Below are positions 24,140 through 35,965 of a stretch of DNA of 64,000 bases, one piece after another. The DNA lies in assembly GCA_004369045.1 (NCBI GenBank), contig ML213519.1:62001-126000 (forward strand), read 5' to 3'. This DNA comes from Heliocybe sulcata. Lineage: Eukaryota; Basidiomycota; Agaricomycetes; Gloeophyllales; Gloeophyllaceae. Below the pieces are notes generated by a model, which saw nothing but the letters and a program-made list of their open reading frames with translations, had not been told where the DNA came from and searched no databases. Position 1 is the first letter of the stretch. Every line of letters begins with the position of its first letter. Position numbers and translations under genes: made by a program.

Positions 24140-25600
24140 TCTTTTGCGTTATATGTGCTGCTTAGGTGCAACTGGGGTGGAATCGTAGCAGGTATAGTCA
24201 TGACAGGTCCAGGGTGTTCGTCGCTATCTCACTGACGGCTTTCAGCAGGGAAGGTATCAATAGTCGATTCAGCTATGTTGCCATCTGTAGGTCCCCTACT
24301 AGATCGGTGAAACAGACTTTGCGAACATGGGCTAAGAGACCGCAATTTTACATGGTGCGTTATCCGTCGTTATGGAAGAATTGACAAGGACAAGGGCCTG
24401 CCTTACTGGAGTGCTAGCACTTGCAGTAGCCAGTAATGCAGGCGCCGCTGCCACCAAATTGTCGATCAACACTTGTCACCGCGCGGGCAACACCAGGACG
24501 GGACTCTTTGCCCGTATTATAGTTGCATCACGGGTGCCACGTCCTGGAATAGGCCTTTATGGCGCGACTATAAGCATCTTATAGTCGCACATCGCATCTC
24601 TCTTGCGAGAGGTGAAAACTGCTAGCCGATGAACCAGTACTACTGTATTACTGCAAGACGGAAACGTGCAGCCGATGAGCGACTGGATTTATGAGACTCC
24701 TGCTACCATCTCCGAGGCTGGTTGTCGTCGACAGAGATTTTTCCAGAATTTTTCCCGAATGTTGATCAAGGCTTAAAGCCTAACGGGCGGCATCGGTATT
24801 GGCAGCCCTTCTCGCAAGAATACGTATTAAGCGTGGTGAGTATTGCTCTGTGATTCATTACATCGGTCTATAAGGGATGGGCGGCTGACGATAGTAATAC
24901 CGTCGCTATGCGATCAGCAATCACAGATCCGATGTCCATCCCAGTTGGCAGCTTGACAGGCTACTGAGGTTGAACGTCGAGTCTAGGGATGGAAAACGGT
25001 TTGTGCTACTAATAGCTGTCTTAGGGAGCTGGAACTACGATTCGACTTGACTTCGATCGTTTCACTTGGGCTGCAAGCCAACATCCCAAGCTCATTTGCG
25101 CGATGAGACGTGCGTATGTCGCGTTGACATCTCCTGATTCGCATTGCTTATACTATTATGGTACTATACAGATCGCGCAGCTGGTATCCCGACAAGCTGG
25201 GCGTTCCCGTAGGCGCTGGGTAACCCATCTACCTCATTCGGCCAGTGGGTATGAATAAGAGGATTGAATCGCTCGGTTCTAGGAATAATAGTGGCGGTCG
25301 ACAAACATCTCTGTTGTGCTGTCCCCAGTGACGAGCTAGCAGGGAGCCTTTCCCCAGACAGCCTCTACGGAGTACGTTTTTCGCACCATGCCATTCATAT
25401 ATGTGAACTTTGACTTATGTCCGAAGTTCATATATCTGTGGCGACTATCCATCGAATGATCCGAGAATATAAATGACTTTCAAGTGGAAAGGAATCGGTG
25501 GAGTGGCAATTACAGCACATGGCTAGAGGCTATGCTGGCATACAGATTGGCGCTCTCACTCGTCAACCTTGGCTACATACCTCGAGTGTCAGTTCCGGCG
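24140..25600. repeat. intergenic DNA with a dispersed repeat at 24470-24840
   Basis: No gene was recognised. About 24470-24840 aligns with 35560-35965: shared blocks include CACCAGGACG, TACTGCAAGACGGAAACG and GCAGCCGA, followed by similar spacing up to CAAGAATAC. The pair is diverged but collinear over roughly 370-400 bp, so it is an old dispersed repeat of unknown type. The stretch 24140-24260, just after the MFS-like gene, resembles 45560-45680. Confidence 0.6.
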
Positions 25601-26466
25601 CTGGAGTTTCAATTTGCCCCCCTGCTTCCATGAATTCAACGCAAGTTATAATTGACAACCGGGATACTCTTCGAATCAATTATACAGGACCTTGGTCGCT
25701 AGAAGGTACAAAGGGCAAGTACGACAGCACCACCCAGGTCAGCAATGTGGCTCGCGCGCAAATGCAAGTTTAGTTTCGTAGGCAAGTCCCAATTTCGTAC
25801 CTCTGCAATTGGCAGGCTGACCAGCATACAGGCGTTTGGGCGGCGGTGTATGGAACCGTCGACAAGGACGGTGCCAACGCATCCTTCGTTTTGGACGATG
25901 GATCTCAGCCGGGATGGAGACTTATATACGACGTCCTTACCTCCCACAACGGCGTCCAGCACCAGACCCCATTCTATCTAACGCCGCCTCTGGCAACTTA
26001 TGTGATCATCATGACAGTGCTCCCGCCTAATGTATCGGTCATCATCTTTGAAGTCGAGCGACTGGGTTTCTGGGGCTTCAGCTAGCTGCCCCGGAGTTGG
26101 GAATCATACAATACCCACCCATTTCTCGCCGACGCAGAACTATGCGAGGCCAGACAACGCCAGCAGCGTCGACCCTTTCCCGGTTGACACAGGCCGAGGC
26201 ATGCAAAACATCGCCTTGACATGTATTTCTCCCGACACGATACTCCCACCAGTCCTTCTCGTCAACGTTAGCGGCGGATACCCAAGTCAGCTGCGGGACA
26301 CAGCAGGCCGGCGTCGGTGGATGTGTCGGTGATGGACGACTTGCAAAGCATTTCGGAGGCGCCGCCTGGGTATCATAGCTTGACAGAAAGTCCCGATGTG
26401 GAGGAAGATACTACGCTTATGCCATTCGTCTTCGAGACACCGCGTGACACCAGCCGACCACTATGA
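25600..26466 (+). pseudogene. fungal jelly-roll-like surface protein gene, probably decayed
   Basis: Two segments resemble the extracellular domain of a widespread basidiomycete single-pass membrane protein family. The first (about 25645-25745) includes IDNRDTLRINYTGPWSLEG, and the second (about 25800-26085) includes GVWAAVYGTVDKDGANASFV and ends at a stop at 26085. In relatives this pattern (W at the strand end, VYGTV in the core) forms a galactose-binding-like fold. A later frame from about 26300 to 26466 (EAPPGYHSLTESPDVEED and onward) resembles the usual cytoplasmic tail. No signal peptide precedes the first segment, and no transmembrane helix lies between the ectodomain and the tail. The gene is therefore probably broken, or it needs introns I could not place. 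Function is unknown. Confidence 0.45.
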
Positions 26467-28476
26467 AGGAATGCAGAAGAATAATCTTGGCTCTCTATCT
26501 GTCTCTCCGAATCCCATATCCTGCCGCAGCACCCAAGGCGACGAAGTTCAATCGTAGTAATTATCGTTCTCAATCCCAGACCGCGCCGCTACCTCCATCT
26601 TGAATAGTCCATTGATGTTTACTTCCTCTGGTTGCTATCTGCTCAATATCAAGCGCTTAGTTCAATATCGTAATATTGTCAGTATACCTCACCAGTCGAT
26701 CGCAGGGGCATTCTTGCCCTTGCACTCCTTTCCCTGGCTTTAATCGCACGCATCAAGGGCTCATTATCTTCAATATAAACCTACAACATACTTCACTGGA
26801 TCCTCTGTTACCATCAACCAATCCGGACCGCTAAATGTGGCACATCCGTGGACAGCCTCGACTCGCCGCCACAGACGCGTCTCTATAGGTCACCTGACCG
26901 CATGGACTGCAGAGCATCACGTGCAACGTTGAGGGCGGCGCATCGCGACTCGCTGTCAGCGTCCTACACCCTCATAATCTCATTCGCCTCTCATTGCATC
27001 GAGTATTTGTTCCTGGCATTCAAAAGCAACAACGTTATCCTTCCTCGGACAATGCAAAGAGCGGAACCTCAATCAACTTAAGCCGACTTCCCGTACTAAT
27101 TGCGTACTCGCGATGACTGGCTTATATGGCGCAGCTCAATGAGGGTGACGACGTACGGTGTGTAAGACGATGTCCGGAACTTGGTACAGCTGGACATAGT
27201 CCGGGTGCGTATGCCTGTCAAACACTGGTGCGTCCGGCGGGCATGTTTTGAAATCGGAGCGTCTGACCTCGCTACGGTAACCCTTATCCAAGCTCAAGCA
27301 TGGAACAGCCTGTCTTGATCATGACGAAAGCGCTAGTGCTTCTTCTTCCCCTAAAACCGTAGGCTCAAACGCTCAAGCTCGAGCTTCAAGGCTCACACTC
27401 GTGACTCTGACGACGAGATCTGGATTTCGTGTCCATTGCGTCTATAACCCACCATTAATACCGAACATTGGTCAAGCACAAGCACAAGGCAGCGGTCCTG
27501 TTGTCTTGACTCGGTCGATATCCGTCTGAATGATTCTGCACTGCTTCTGACAGCGACCTCTATAAACCGCCAGATTTTTATTTGCTTGGATCGCCAATAC
27601 TCAGCGAAGTACCTCTGGAACCGCGCACGAAGTCGCCCTCGACGGATCTCTAGATCTATTCCATTATCAGCTTTACTAATTGCGCATATGTGAACACACT
27701 CGCGGACTCATAGGCATCCTGGCCTCCGTAGCTTAAGACTTGCAGGTGGAGTGACCGCGTCGCTGAAGACAAATAACTCGGCGATACTGTCTACCAGAGC
27801 ATCCATACATCATTGGCTATACCATGACCATCGCACCGTCTTCATATGGCTTTAGCGAAGAAAACTTGTCCTGCATTCTTGTCTATTTCTCGCAGGACCG
27901 CGCTGGTGTTCAGCTGACCGACGGCCTCGTGTATCTTTCCGTGCGGCATTCAGCCCATCCCTGATTAATGGCCCACTTATATGCCTCACAGCGACTAATC
28001 GTTGCGTACTACCTGCCGCCTGGGGCGTATCCTTGATCACTATGGGAATGGTACATCTCATTCATGTCTCATTCTGAAGCTGCGATACTGAATATGAATT
28101 GCTGTAGGTAATGGCATAGAGGTACTTGTTACTGCTACGGCATTGAGGCTCCGATTATAGCCAATGTGCTACGGTATGTTGGAAATGCGTTGCGAAGGTT
28201 CGAAATGCAAGATCCAGGACCTGGCATCTGGGGCTGTGCTGTTTCTAAGCGCCCCGCCGTCACTTCATTGTGCTAATTTGAGGTCTTAATATTATAGGAA
28301 TGCTGTGCGTATCTGATCGCGTATCTCCCGATCTAGACGCCCGGAGCTATGTATACCGCAGTGCCTCGCGGTCTTGTCGTGTTCCATGCACAGCAAGGCA
28401 ATAACACCCTCTGTCCATCCTCCCGCTCAAGTTCTCTCATTGGCGATCCTTGCCATCCCCACTTTTCTCAGCAACT
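26467..28476. other. gene-free region upstream of the first NLR gene
   Basis: Two kilobases hold only short frames (under 100 codons) with no family content. The right end should hold the promoter of the NLR gene starting at 28477; I see no clear TATA box. Confidence 0.5.
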
Positions 28477-31400
28477 ATGAATGGCGAAAGCGATTCTGTG
28501 TTCCTTCTCGTCACAAGTACGTATGAACTTCTGGAAGGGATGTTGCACTAACGGTGTGTGCCAGACATTAGGGTGGAAGGACTCCCCCCTGTAGATGCTG
28601 GTGAAAGGCTAACGAAGGTGTTCATGCGTATCCGATCAGGGACGGTTGTCCAGCAAACGAAGCTCGTAAGCGTTCATGGGTCGTCGCATACATGGCCCAC
28701 TCCCATTATTCTGTACGTCCTCGCTCTTCTTTCACTGAAGCAGTGCTTATTGGCACCTCAGTTCCGATATCGATGCCCGAACTCCCGTCTCCCTTACTCT
28801 GCATTATACGCGATGGAGGGGGTCACAGATTGTAGGGAGTATTGAACGAGTGTTTCAATTCTTTCACGATCACAATGGTGAGTTCAGTATAGCTACTCGT
28901 GCTTCTTATTCCGACACTGTCATGAAGGGCAGGAACTGGACCTTGGTCTGAAATGTGCCAGCAGAGATGTCGGCCCCACTATCCGGATCGTATGCTGCAC
29001 TCGTCATGAGACGGTTAATGATGCCCTGCTGCCGTCTTTTCATCCGGGCAACGACGTCGCTAATTCACGGCTCACGCACGTGAACGATGTAGTCACAGCG
29101 CTGCACGGGCCAGCCGAGAATGTTGCAGAAAATGGGTCGTCGATCTCCTCTGTGCTCGAGTCTATTGAGCCATTTAAGGCGTTCTTCGATGAGGTTGCCA
29201 AGGTACGTCCAGGGACCGGGCAACTTCCCAGGAGATCCATAGTTCAAACTATTCTCGCAGATCCACCCCTTTGCAGCAGCAGCGTGGAGCTTGCTCTCCA
29301 TAGCATGGAATGTGCGCAATATACTCCCGGCTGTCATATGCCTATTGAATTATAACACTGCATGCAGGTCTTGCAAGCTGAGCGGACGCGGACCAAAAAG
29401 GCACTTGACCTATGGAACTCCATGGTCGCGGCGTACGAACTCGCGCGGGAGGACGATATGCTTCAAAAACTGAATGAGTTCCAGACAATCTTTGGTGATC
29501 TGATGAAGCAGACATCCGAGTGTGCGCTGTTCCTTTCGCAATACTTCTCCGGAGGTTTCTTCCGTACGCTGACCTTTCCCCTGGTCCTAAACTACAAATA
29601 GTAACGAGTTTATTTAGGTCGCCTGACTAATCTCGCTGCTGATAAGAAAATGGAAGCATTTCAAACTGCCTTTGTAGAGTTTCAAGGTGCATTCAGAAGC
29701 AAGGCAGTAAGGAAAATCACTGTCGTTTCTCTTGCTGCGTACGAAGGTATCAAATTTCTGGGTAAGGCTTCAGGCAGATTCCCTGGATTATGGGATCGTT
29801 GACGACTATCCTATCGCTGCAGAGCGGCAAACCCTTCTTCAACGACTCCAGCCTCACCCGCAAGACGGGAGTGCCGATAGCCGTTGCCTTGGTGGCACAC
29901 GCACGGAGTACATCAACGACATCTTGCAGTGGTTCTCTCGGGACGACAACTCTGTATTGTGGCTCACTGGGCCTTTGGGATCGGGGAAGACGACGCTGGC
30001 GTTCAGCATCGCGGACCACGTCTCTAACATTGGTCCTCGAGGGCGTCTTGGCGCGTTCATCCTTTTTCGCCGAGACGGGGCACTTGGAATGCGCGATGCA
30101 AGGCGGTTCGTAACGACGTTGGCGTACAAACTAGCCGAGTTTGACGACCGTATCGGTGATGGTGTTGCGAAGGCTGTTGGAAATATCCCGGACTTGCAGA
30201 TCTTGTCGCCGCATCAGCAGTTCCAGCGCCTGGTTGTCGAGCCTCTGATGAGTGTCAACGGGTTGAAGGACGGCGGTCCTCTCATGGTCCTGGTGGATGC
30301 GCTGGACGAGTGCACCCAAGGACAAGCGCGAGAGCTCCTGCTCAAGGATGTCATCTCAAAGGGATTCGGCCCAAGCCTGAGCTTCATCCGTTTCATACTG
30401 ACCAGTCGACCCACCCCCGACATCTCCGAAGTGCTGCTGAGTCCGCGGAATAATGGGATCATACGGCCACTGTGGATCGACGTGAATACTGAGCAGGCTG
30501 CTCGGGATATCCGTCTCTATTTCCAGACGAAGATTGCAGAGATTTCCGGGCGACTCCGAAGTACCGAGCTCAGCGAAGACGATATTCTTCAACAGCTTAC
30601 CGCCCGCGCAGGAGGTCTCTTCATTTGGGCGTCCTTGACCTACGAGTTCATCAGGGTACGTCCGGACGAGCATATCAAGCTTGTTCTAGGCGATGCCACA
30701 CACACAGTCCCCGATACCGATGAACGCCTCCGTCGGATGTACGAGACCACCTTGGAATATTTGGTCGGGGACATAAGTCGCACGTCCATCAAGAATGAAA
30801 TACGCGACTTTGTAGGCACCGTCGTCGTCGCTCAAACTCCCCCTGGGATGACGCCGGAGGTCATCGGCAGGCTCCTTGCCAATGGTCGATTGGCTAGCGA
30901 TACGTTCGACAGGCTCAAGACGCTCGTGACTTCAAGTGTTTCACAGCCTGTCCGGTTCTTACACAAGTCATTCTATGAATACTTGGAATACGAGACAATT
31001 TCTGGGGCCGCAGGATGGTATATCAGTGCTGAAGACTATCATAAGACCATAGCAACACATTGTCTCTCACGAATACAGGAGTATGTGGACGCACATATGA
31101 AGGATCCTCGGGATATTGAAAGCCTGCGTCTGGCGGAGCACCCGCAAGTTCCCTATGCAAGTCAATATTGGATGTACCACGTTGAGCAGATGAGTACGCC
31201 GGACGAGAGCATGGCGGAAAGGATCGGTCAATTTTTCTCAAAGTTTTACCTGAAATGGATTCATGTTATCCTGGTGCTCCGACAGTCGGATCCGGGCTAC
31301 GATGCTATTGGTCAGCTGGGAGTCCTGATCGACTGGGTTATGCGCGTGCGTGATCTTACCACTACGACGGTGGTGCATATACTCATCAGATACAACGTTT

Positions 31401-32507
31401 AACCAGAACCCCGGAGGATTAGACACCGCGTTGGTTCAGCACGCCCTTCAATTCCTCCGGCATATTTTGAGCCGCCACACCGTGCTCGACAATCCGGTGG
31501 CAGTCTATGCTGACGGACTAGAGTCTGCGCCGCCCACGAATCGTATTCGGCAAATCTATCTCACATCCGAACCGAAGGAGCGTCTCTCAGCTCCCGTGCC
31601 ACTCTGCCACCATACCAGCTGGGTCTTGAGTGTCACCTTCTCTCCAGATGGCCAGTACATTGCAAGCGCGTCTTTTGATCTGACTGTACAAGTATGGGAT
31701 TCGACGACGGGGGTGCTGCGATATTCTCACCTGAGTCACAGAGGCTGTGTCTACGCGGTTGCTTTCTCCGCCACGGGAGACAGGATAGTATCTGGAGATA
31801 GTCAAGGACATGTCTTTGTATGGGATGCCGTGACCGGGGAGAAGCTGTTCGACATCCCGGCCCATGAACAAGCCGTCAATACCGTAGCCATCTCTCCGGA
31901 CGGCAAGAGCATTGCTTCAGGGTATGTTGATGGCACAATTATTCTATGGGATGCCAGGACCGGCAAAGCGACGGTCGGTCCACTGCATGGCCATACAGAC
32001 CAGGTGCGGTCTGTTGCATTCTCGCCGGACGGGACACTCCTAGCATCGGGTTCTGAGGACGAGACTATCCGAATATGGGACACCTCCACCGGTGAACCCG
32101 TGGGCGAGCCATTGCGTGGACACACATTCTCCGTCACGTCGGTCTCATTCTCGCCTGATGGCACCTGCCTTGCTTCCGGGGACGATACCATCCGAATCTG
32201 GTCGGTCGCGACAGGCGAGGCGATAGGCAGTCCACTTAGGGGACATCATGATACTGTCACTTCCGTCGCGTTCTCACCAGAGGGCACCCGTCTGGCTTCC
32301 GCATCTGCCGATCAAACGATCCGAATCTGGGATGTCGCGACACGATCGACGATCCTCGGTCCACTGACGGGACATACCAATTGGATTTACTCAGTCGCGT
32401 GGTCGCCGGATGGAAGAAGGATAGTATCGGGCTCATGGGATTGTACAGTTCGAGTATGGGATGCATTGACCGGGGGAGTGTTGTTCTCCAGTAAAGGACA
32501 AACGTAG
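28477..32507 (+). CDS. NLR-like receptor 1: C2-like / helical / NACHT / WD40
   Basis: Nine exons (28477-28516, 28565-28712, 28762-28877, 28928-29202, 29261-29311, 29368-29563, 29618-29761, 29823-31345, 31407-32507) give 1197 residues in frame. Residues 1-101 resemble a C2 beta-sandwich (VEGLPPVD, then KVFMRIRSG, then VGSIERVFQFF). Residues 102-323 are a predicted helical domain (IHPFAAAAWSLLS, SECALFLSQYFSGGFF) like the N-terminal regions of fungal STAND proteins. The NACHT ATPase has P-loop GPLGSGKTT near residue 372 and Walker B LMVLVDALDEC. Seven WD40 repeats start near residue 897, enough for one beta-propeller. Fungal STAND proteins sense non-self or pathogen cues and oligomerise to trigger incompatibility or cell death; the cue here is unknown. 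Compared with the paralogue at 40-44 kb, a GAG-to-TAG change removes the last 33 residues and blade 5 lacks two residues. The rest is intact. Confidence 0.9.
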
Positions 32508-33600
32508 TCTGATAGTGTCGTGTTCATAAGGGTTCCCGTAGACGGTAGCTACTCTGACGAGGAGCATTGCCGATATATAAGAGCAGGCGAGGATGGAAAG
32601 CTCTAGAGCGTATTCACGCCAGATACACCTCCGTACGTCTCTTTGTAGCACCCGCGTAATTTGATATTTATTCGACTAGAACCGCCCCACGAGAAACGAT
32701 GAATCCCACTTCTATGGTACGGTAAGAAAGACAGCCTTATTTCGATTCAGCCAAACCATGACGGGAGGTGTCTTCGGAACAGGTACATCATTGTGTTACA
32801 ATGTTCCGGCTCCTGCTATCGTTGAACCGAACTGTCTGCGTTAGCGATGGAGAGAAGTGCTGTCATGTGTCCGCGACCGACGCACCGCCGTGTCAAGTAC
32901 GCCGCGATGAGCTTCATATCGATACATATTGACATCTCTGGAAGCGACGTAAGTACTCACTCGCCGCGCGGCAACAGGATTAACGGCCTAGTTGTTGGGT
33001 CCGGCATAGCTCCGTCCCCCACGTTCGAGGCAAGGGCAGGACTACCTGCATTATCTCGGAGTCTGTCAGTCCGAGACATAATACTATCAGAGAAACACTT
33101 ATCACGATGCTCATTATCCACATGTCCGCGTGACCGGTCCTTTCTTCGCCAACCGAATGTCCTGCGGCAACCGCTGTCTCGACTCTGAGGAATGAGCTCG
33201 CACACAAGCAATATGCGCAGCGTACCCGCATACAGAGCACATACAGGGCACCAAGCGAGAAGCACCTCGCTCCTTGTCTATTCATGGAAGGTCGTCCTAT
33301 ATAGCATGGTCATGCAAGCAAACTTGTCTGGCGCAGGATGCTGGAGTCTACGTATATCATTGACTGAGTAAGGTTAAAATGAGATCGCCTTACCTTAGCA
33401 TGTCCGTCTCGCTTGCAATACCACAGTTAAAGAACAGGGGCACTAGATTTGCCAGTAATCGAGCACGTTCGGACTGCATCGCCCACGGCAAAAGTCGTGA
33501 GCACGTAAGGAGCTGGCCCAGTCGAGCAGTGTTATGTCCTAGTGACTGATGATCCTTTCGTCACTAACCAATGTGCCTCGCTCGAAACCGTCCAAACACC
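32508..33600. other. 3' flank of NLR 1 and duplicated intergenic DNA
   Basis: The first about 130 bases continue the open frame seen in the NLR 2 paralogue (up to a second TAG at 32604) and then its 3' flank. The remainder aligns with 44050-45000, downstream of NLR 2. The short frames in it are not conserved as protein between copies. Confidence 0.6.
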
Positions 33601-33960
33601 CAGGTACCAAGCGTTCAGCAGGGTGGCTAGCGAGTGCCTTCACGTTCCCGCGAGCGCTGTTCAGTGACCTTTCGAAGGCGAAGAGCGCTCTGCTGTTCAT
33701 CGACGTGGCTAGATTTGCCAGGAGCCCCCTGGGGACGTAGCTGCAAGTTCGCTTGTGTCACTCGGAAGAGAAATCCCTCGCAGATGCTGATGTATATGAC
33801 GCAGATTCGTCTAGCCCATGATGCACGGAGCCAGCAGTCCATAAAGTCTCCTTCGGAATGCTTGCCTGCGCCACGCTGTTCAGCGGTGTATACGGTGCGC
33901 AGGGCGCGGCGGACCGATCGAAGTCAAGCTCAGGACAATACCGACAGTGAAGGATTGCGT
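33600..33960 (+). pseudogene. fragment of the MFS-like gene 3' end (relic 1)
   Basis: Positions 33640-33745 translate to AFTFPRALFSDLSKAKSALL and onward to a PLGT end. This matches LFAFVSLPPALFSDPSEIKS in the MFS-like gene near 23780-23890. 33870-33950 resembles that gene's last exon near 24000-24080. The fragment has no start and is interrupted, so it is a relic. Confidence 0.75.
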
Positions 33961-34009
33961 AGGGCAGCACTACCCGTCGACGTACGTACACATAACGGCC
34001 GACTCAGAA

Positions 34010-34350
34010 GCACCACATAGGCTTTCGAGCGCCTTCACCTTCCCGCCAGCGCTGTTCAGCGAGCCGTCGGAGGCTAAGGGCGCTCTGCCGTTCACCGACA
34101 TGGCCGCATCCGCCGGGAGCCTCCTGGGGTCGTAGCTACAAGTCCGTTTGTGTCGCTCGGAAAAGAAAACCATCGCAGATGCTGACACATATGACGGAGA
34201 TTCGTCTAGCCCGTGATGAACGAAGCTAGCAATGCATGAGGCGGCCTTCGGTACCCTTGCCTGCGCCACTCTGTTGAGCGGTGTATACGGTGCGCAGGGC
34301 GCGGCGGACGTATTGAGGTCAAGCTGAGGACAATACCGACAGTGAAGAAT
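34010..34350 (+). pseudogene. fragment of the MFS-like gene 3' end (relic 2)
   Basis: 34020-34135 reads SSAFTFPPALFSEPSEAKGA and ends SAGSLLGS, the closest of the three relics to SAGTLLGT in the parent-like gene near 23880. 34245-34345 again resembles the terminal exon. It lies about 380 bp after relic 1 in the same orientation, so the two form a decayed tandem pair. Confidence 0.75.
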
Positions 34351-34972
34351 TGCCTACCCGTCGGCGTACGTGCACACCAGAGCGGACTCAGACACACCAC
34401 GTCGATTTTCTTTGTCTTATATCCTTCCGCCTCTCTACGCAACACGTCACACAAGGTAACACAGTAAATAGATGGACACGAACGAGCGTTGTACAATCTC
34501 GAAAAATTGATGTCGTCAATGAGAAGAGGTTCGATGCAGTCAGCGACGCCGCAGAGAGCTGCGTTGTGCCGTGCGAGGCGGAGGCGCGCTATGGGGAGGT
34601 GTCGACGGCGAGTACTAGCAAGGGTGTGTAAATTCTGAACAGGACCAAGCTAAGAGCAAAACCAAGTCAACACGCTAATCTTATCTCTCCCGGCAAACCC
34701 CGCCAATCACCCGAGCGTCCTCCAGCCTCGCGTCTTGAATTGTCCTTCTAACCATGTCGAAATTGTACTTTTGAACAAGGTGCGCACCTTCTGACTCTCC
34801 GTTACTGGCCGCTGAACGTTGAACGTTGATTAATGATTAATGATTGGTCACCAGTCCTTCGCCGACGGATCTCAAGCATATGGGCTGATCACCATGTTCG
34901 GCGTGCCTTCTCCTCTCTCTCCTCCGCCTGCGTCTCTGACGGGGTGATGCAGACCTGCTTGACTCAGCGGTG

Positions 34973-35370
34973 CTAGGGTTTGTACAGAGTCATCTCAAGA
35001 GCAATCTCGGCACTCGTCCCTTCCTCTTTCGCTCTCCACTCGCCACGACAGGCAACCCAGCGCGTCCGCGATAAATACCACTCTGCATGGGAACGCTCAC
35101 CCATGCTGGAGAGGTGAGTGACATCGGAAGCAGCAGAGGGCCACAAGTACACAACCCAGTGTCTCACCGGCTTCATCTGGTCCGTCCGTCTCCCTAGCTC
35201 TGTACTCTCGCCTGACCGCCACAAAGAGGCCTCCTCTTCACCCTCACTGCCCTCCGCCACACCCAGTCCTCTCCCTCCGCCAAGCTCTACACCTGCTTCA
35301 AGAAAGCCTATGACGAGGTCCTTCGGCACCAAGAAGGCTGGACCGTGCCCTCCAGCGTCTCCGTAAGCTC
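34973..35370 (+). pseudogene. relic of an unknown gene, copy A
   Basis: Plus-strand segments encode DKYHSAWERSPMLE near 35070-35115 and LYTCFKKAYDEVLRHQEGW near 35287-35345. Both have counterparts at 46966-47320 (DKYHNAWERSPMLEKL; FKKAYDEVLRHQ). Conservation at the protein level suggests both derive from a real gene, but frames are broken between segments. I do not recognise the family. Confidence 0.45.
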
Positions 35371-35559
35371 CGTCTTCCGTCTTGTTCTCCTCTACCTCGC
35401 CTGTCGAATGGCACTTATACGATCATGACATTAATGACAGTTTGCCCGACCAATACAAAAAACTTCACCTTCGACTTTATATGACACAGCATGACTTCCG
35501 CCGTAACCAACTTTACCATCTCTGCCTTCGCCGGCTAGTGTCAGTGCCCCACCCGATTT

Positions 35560-35965
35560 CTTCCGCCGACAACACCAGGACGAGACTCGCCGCCGGTATC
35601 GCAGTGGCAGCAGAGGTAACCCTGCTGATTATAGCGGTTCTTGTGCGTGCATATAGGCGTCGCTTGCGCGACTACAAGCATCGCCTATCTCCCTTGAAAG
35701 GTGCGAAGTGCTATCCAATGAAGCAGCACGACTGTATCTCCTGTTCTACTGCAAGACGGAAACGCGCAGCCGAAGAGCGACTGGGTGTCTGGAGCTCCTA
35801 GTACCACCTCCGGAGCTGGGACTGCGTTGTCTGCCAGTTTACCGTCAAGTCGGAGCTTTGTGTGGCCAGACAATAGCCAGTACTCCGTCTCCTTTCCCCG
35901 ACGTTGGTCGAGGCTTGATGGGTGGGCGTATGCCACGTACCGGCAGGCCTTCAAGAATACTGTAC
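35560..35965 (+). repeat. dispersed repeat, second copy of 24470-24840
   Basis: Collinear with 24470-24840 over about 400 bp, with shared TACTGCAAGACGGAAACG and neighbouring blocks. Neither copy carries a conserved frame. Identity of the repeat is unknown. Confidence 0.6.

Noticed and set aside
28477-32507. NLR 1 as a pseudogene
   Set aside because: Although it lost 33 terminal residues and two residues in one blade, all exons join in frame and the ATPase motifs and seven blades remain.
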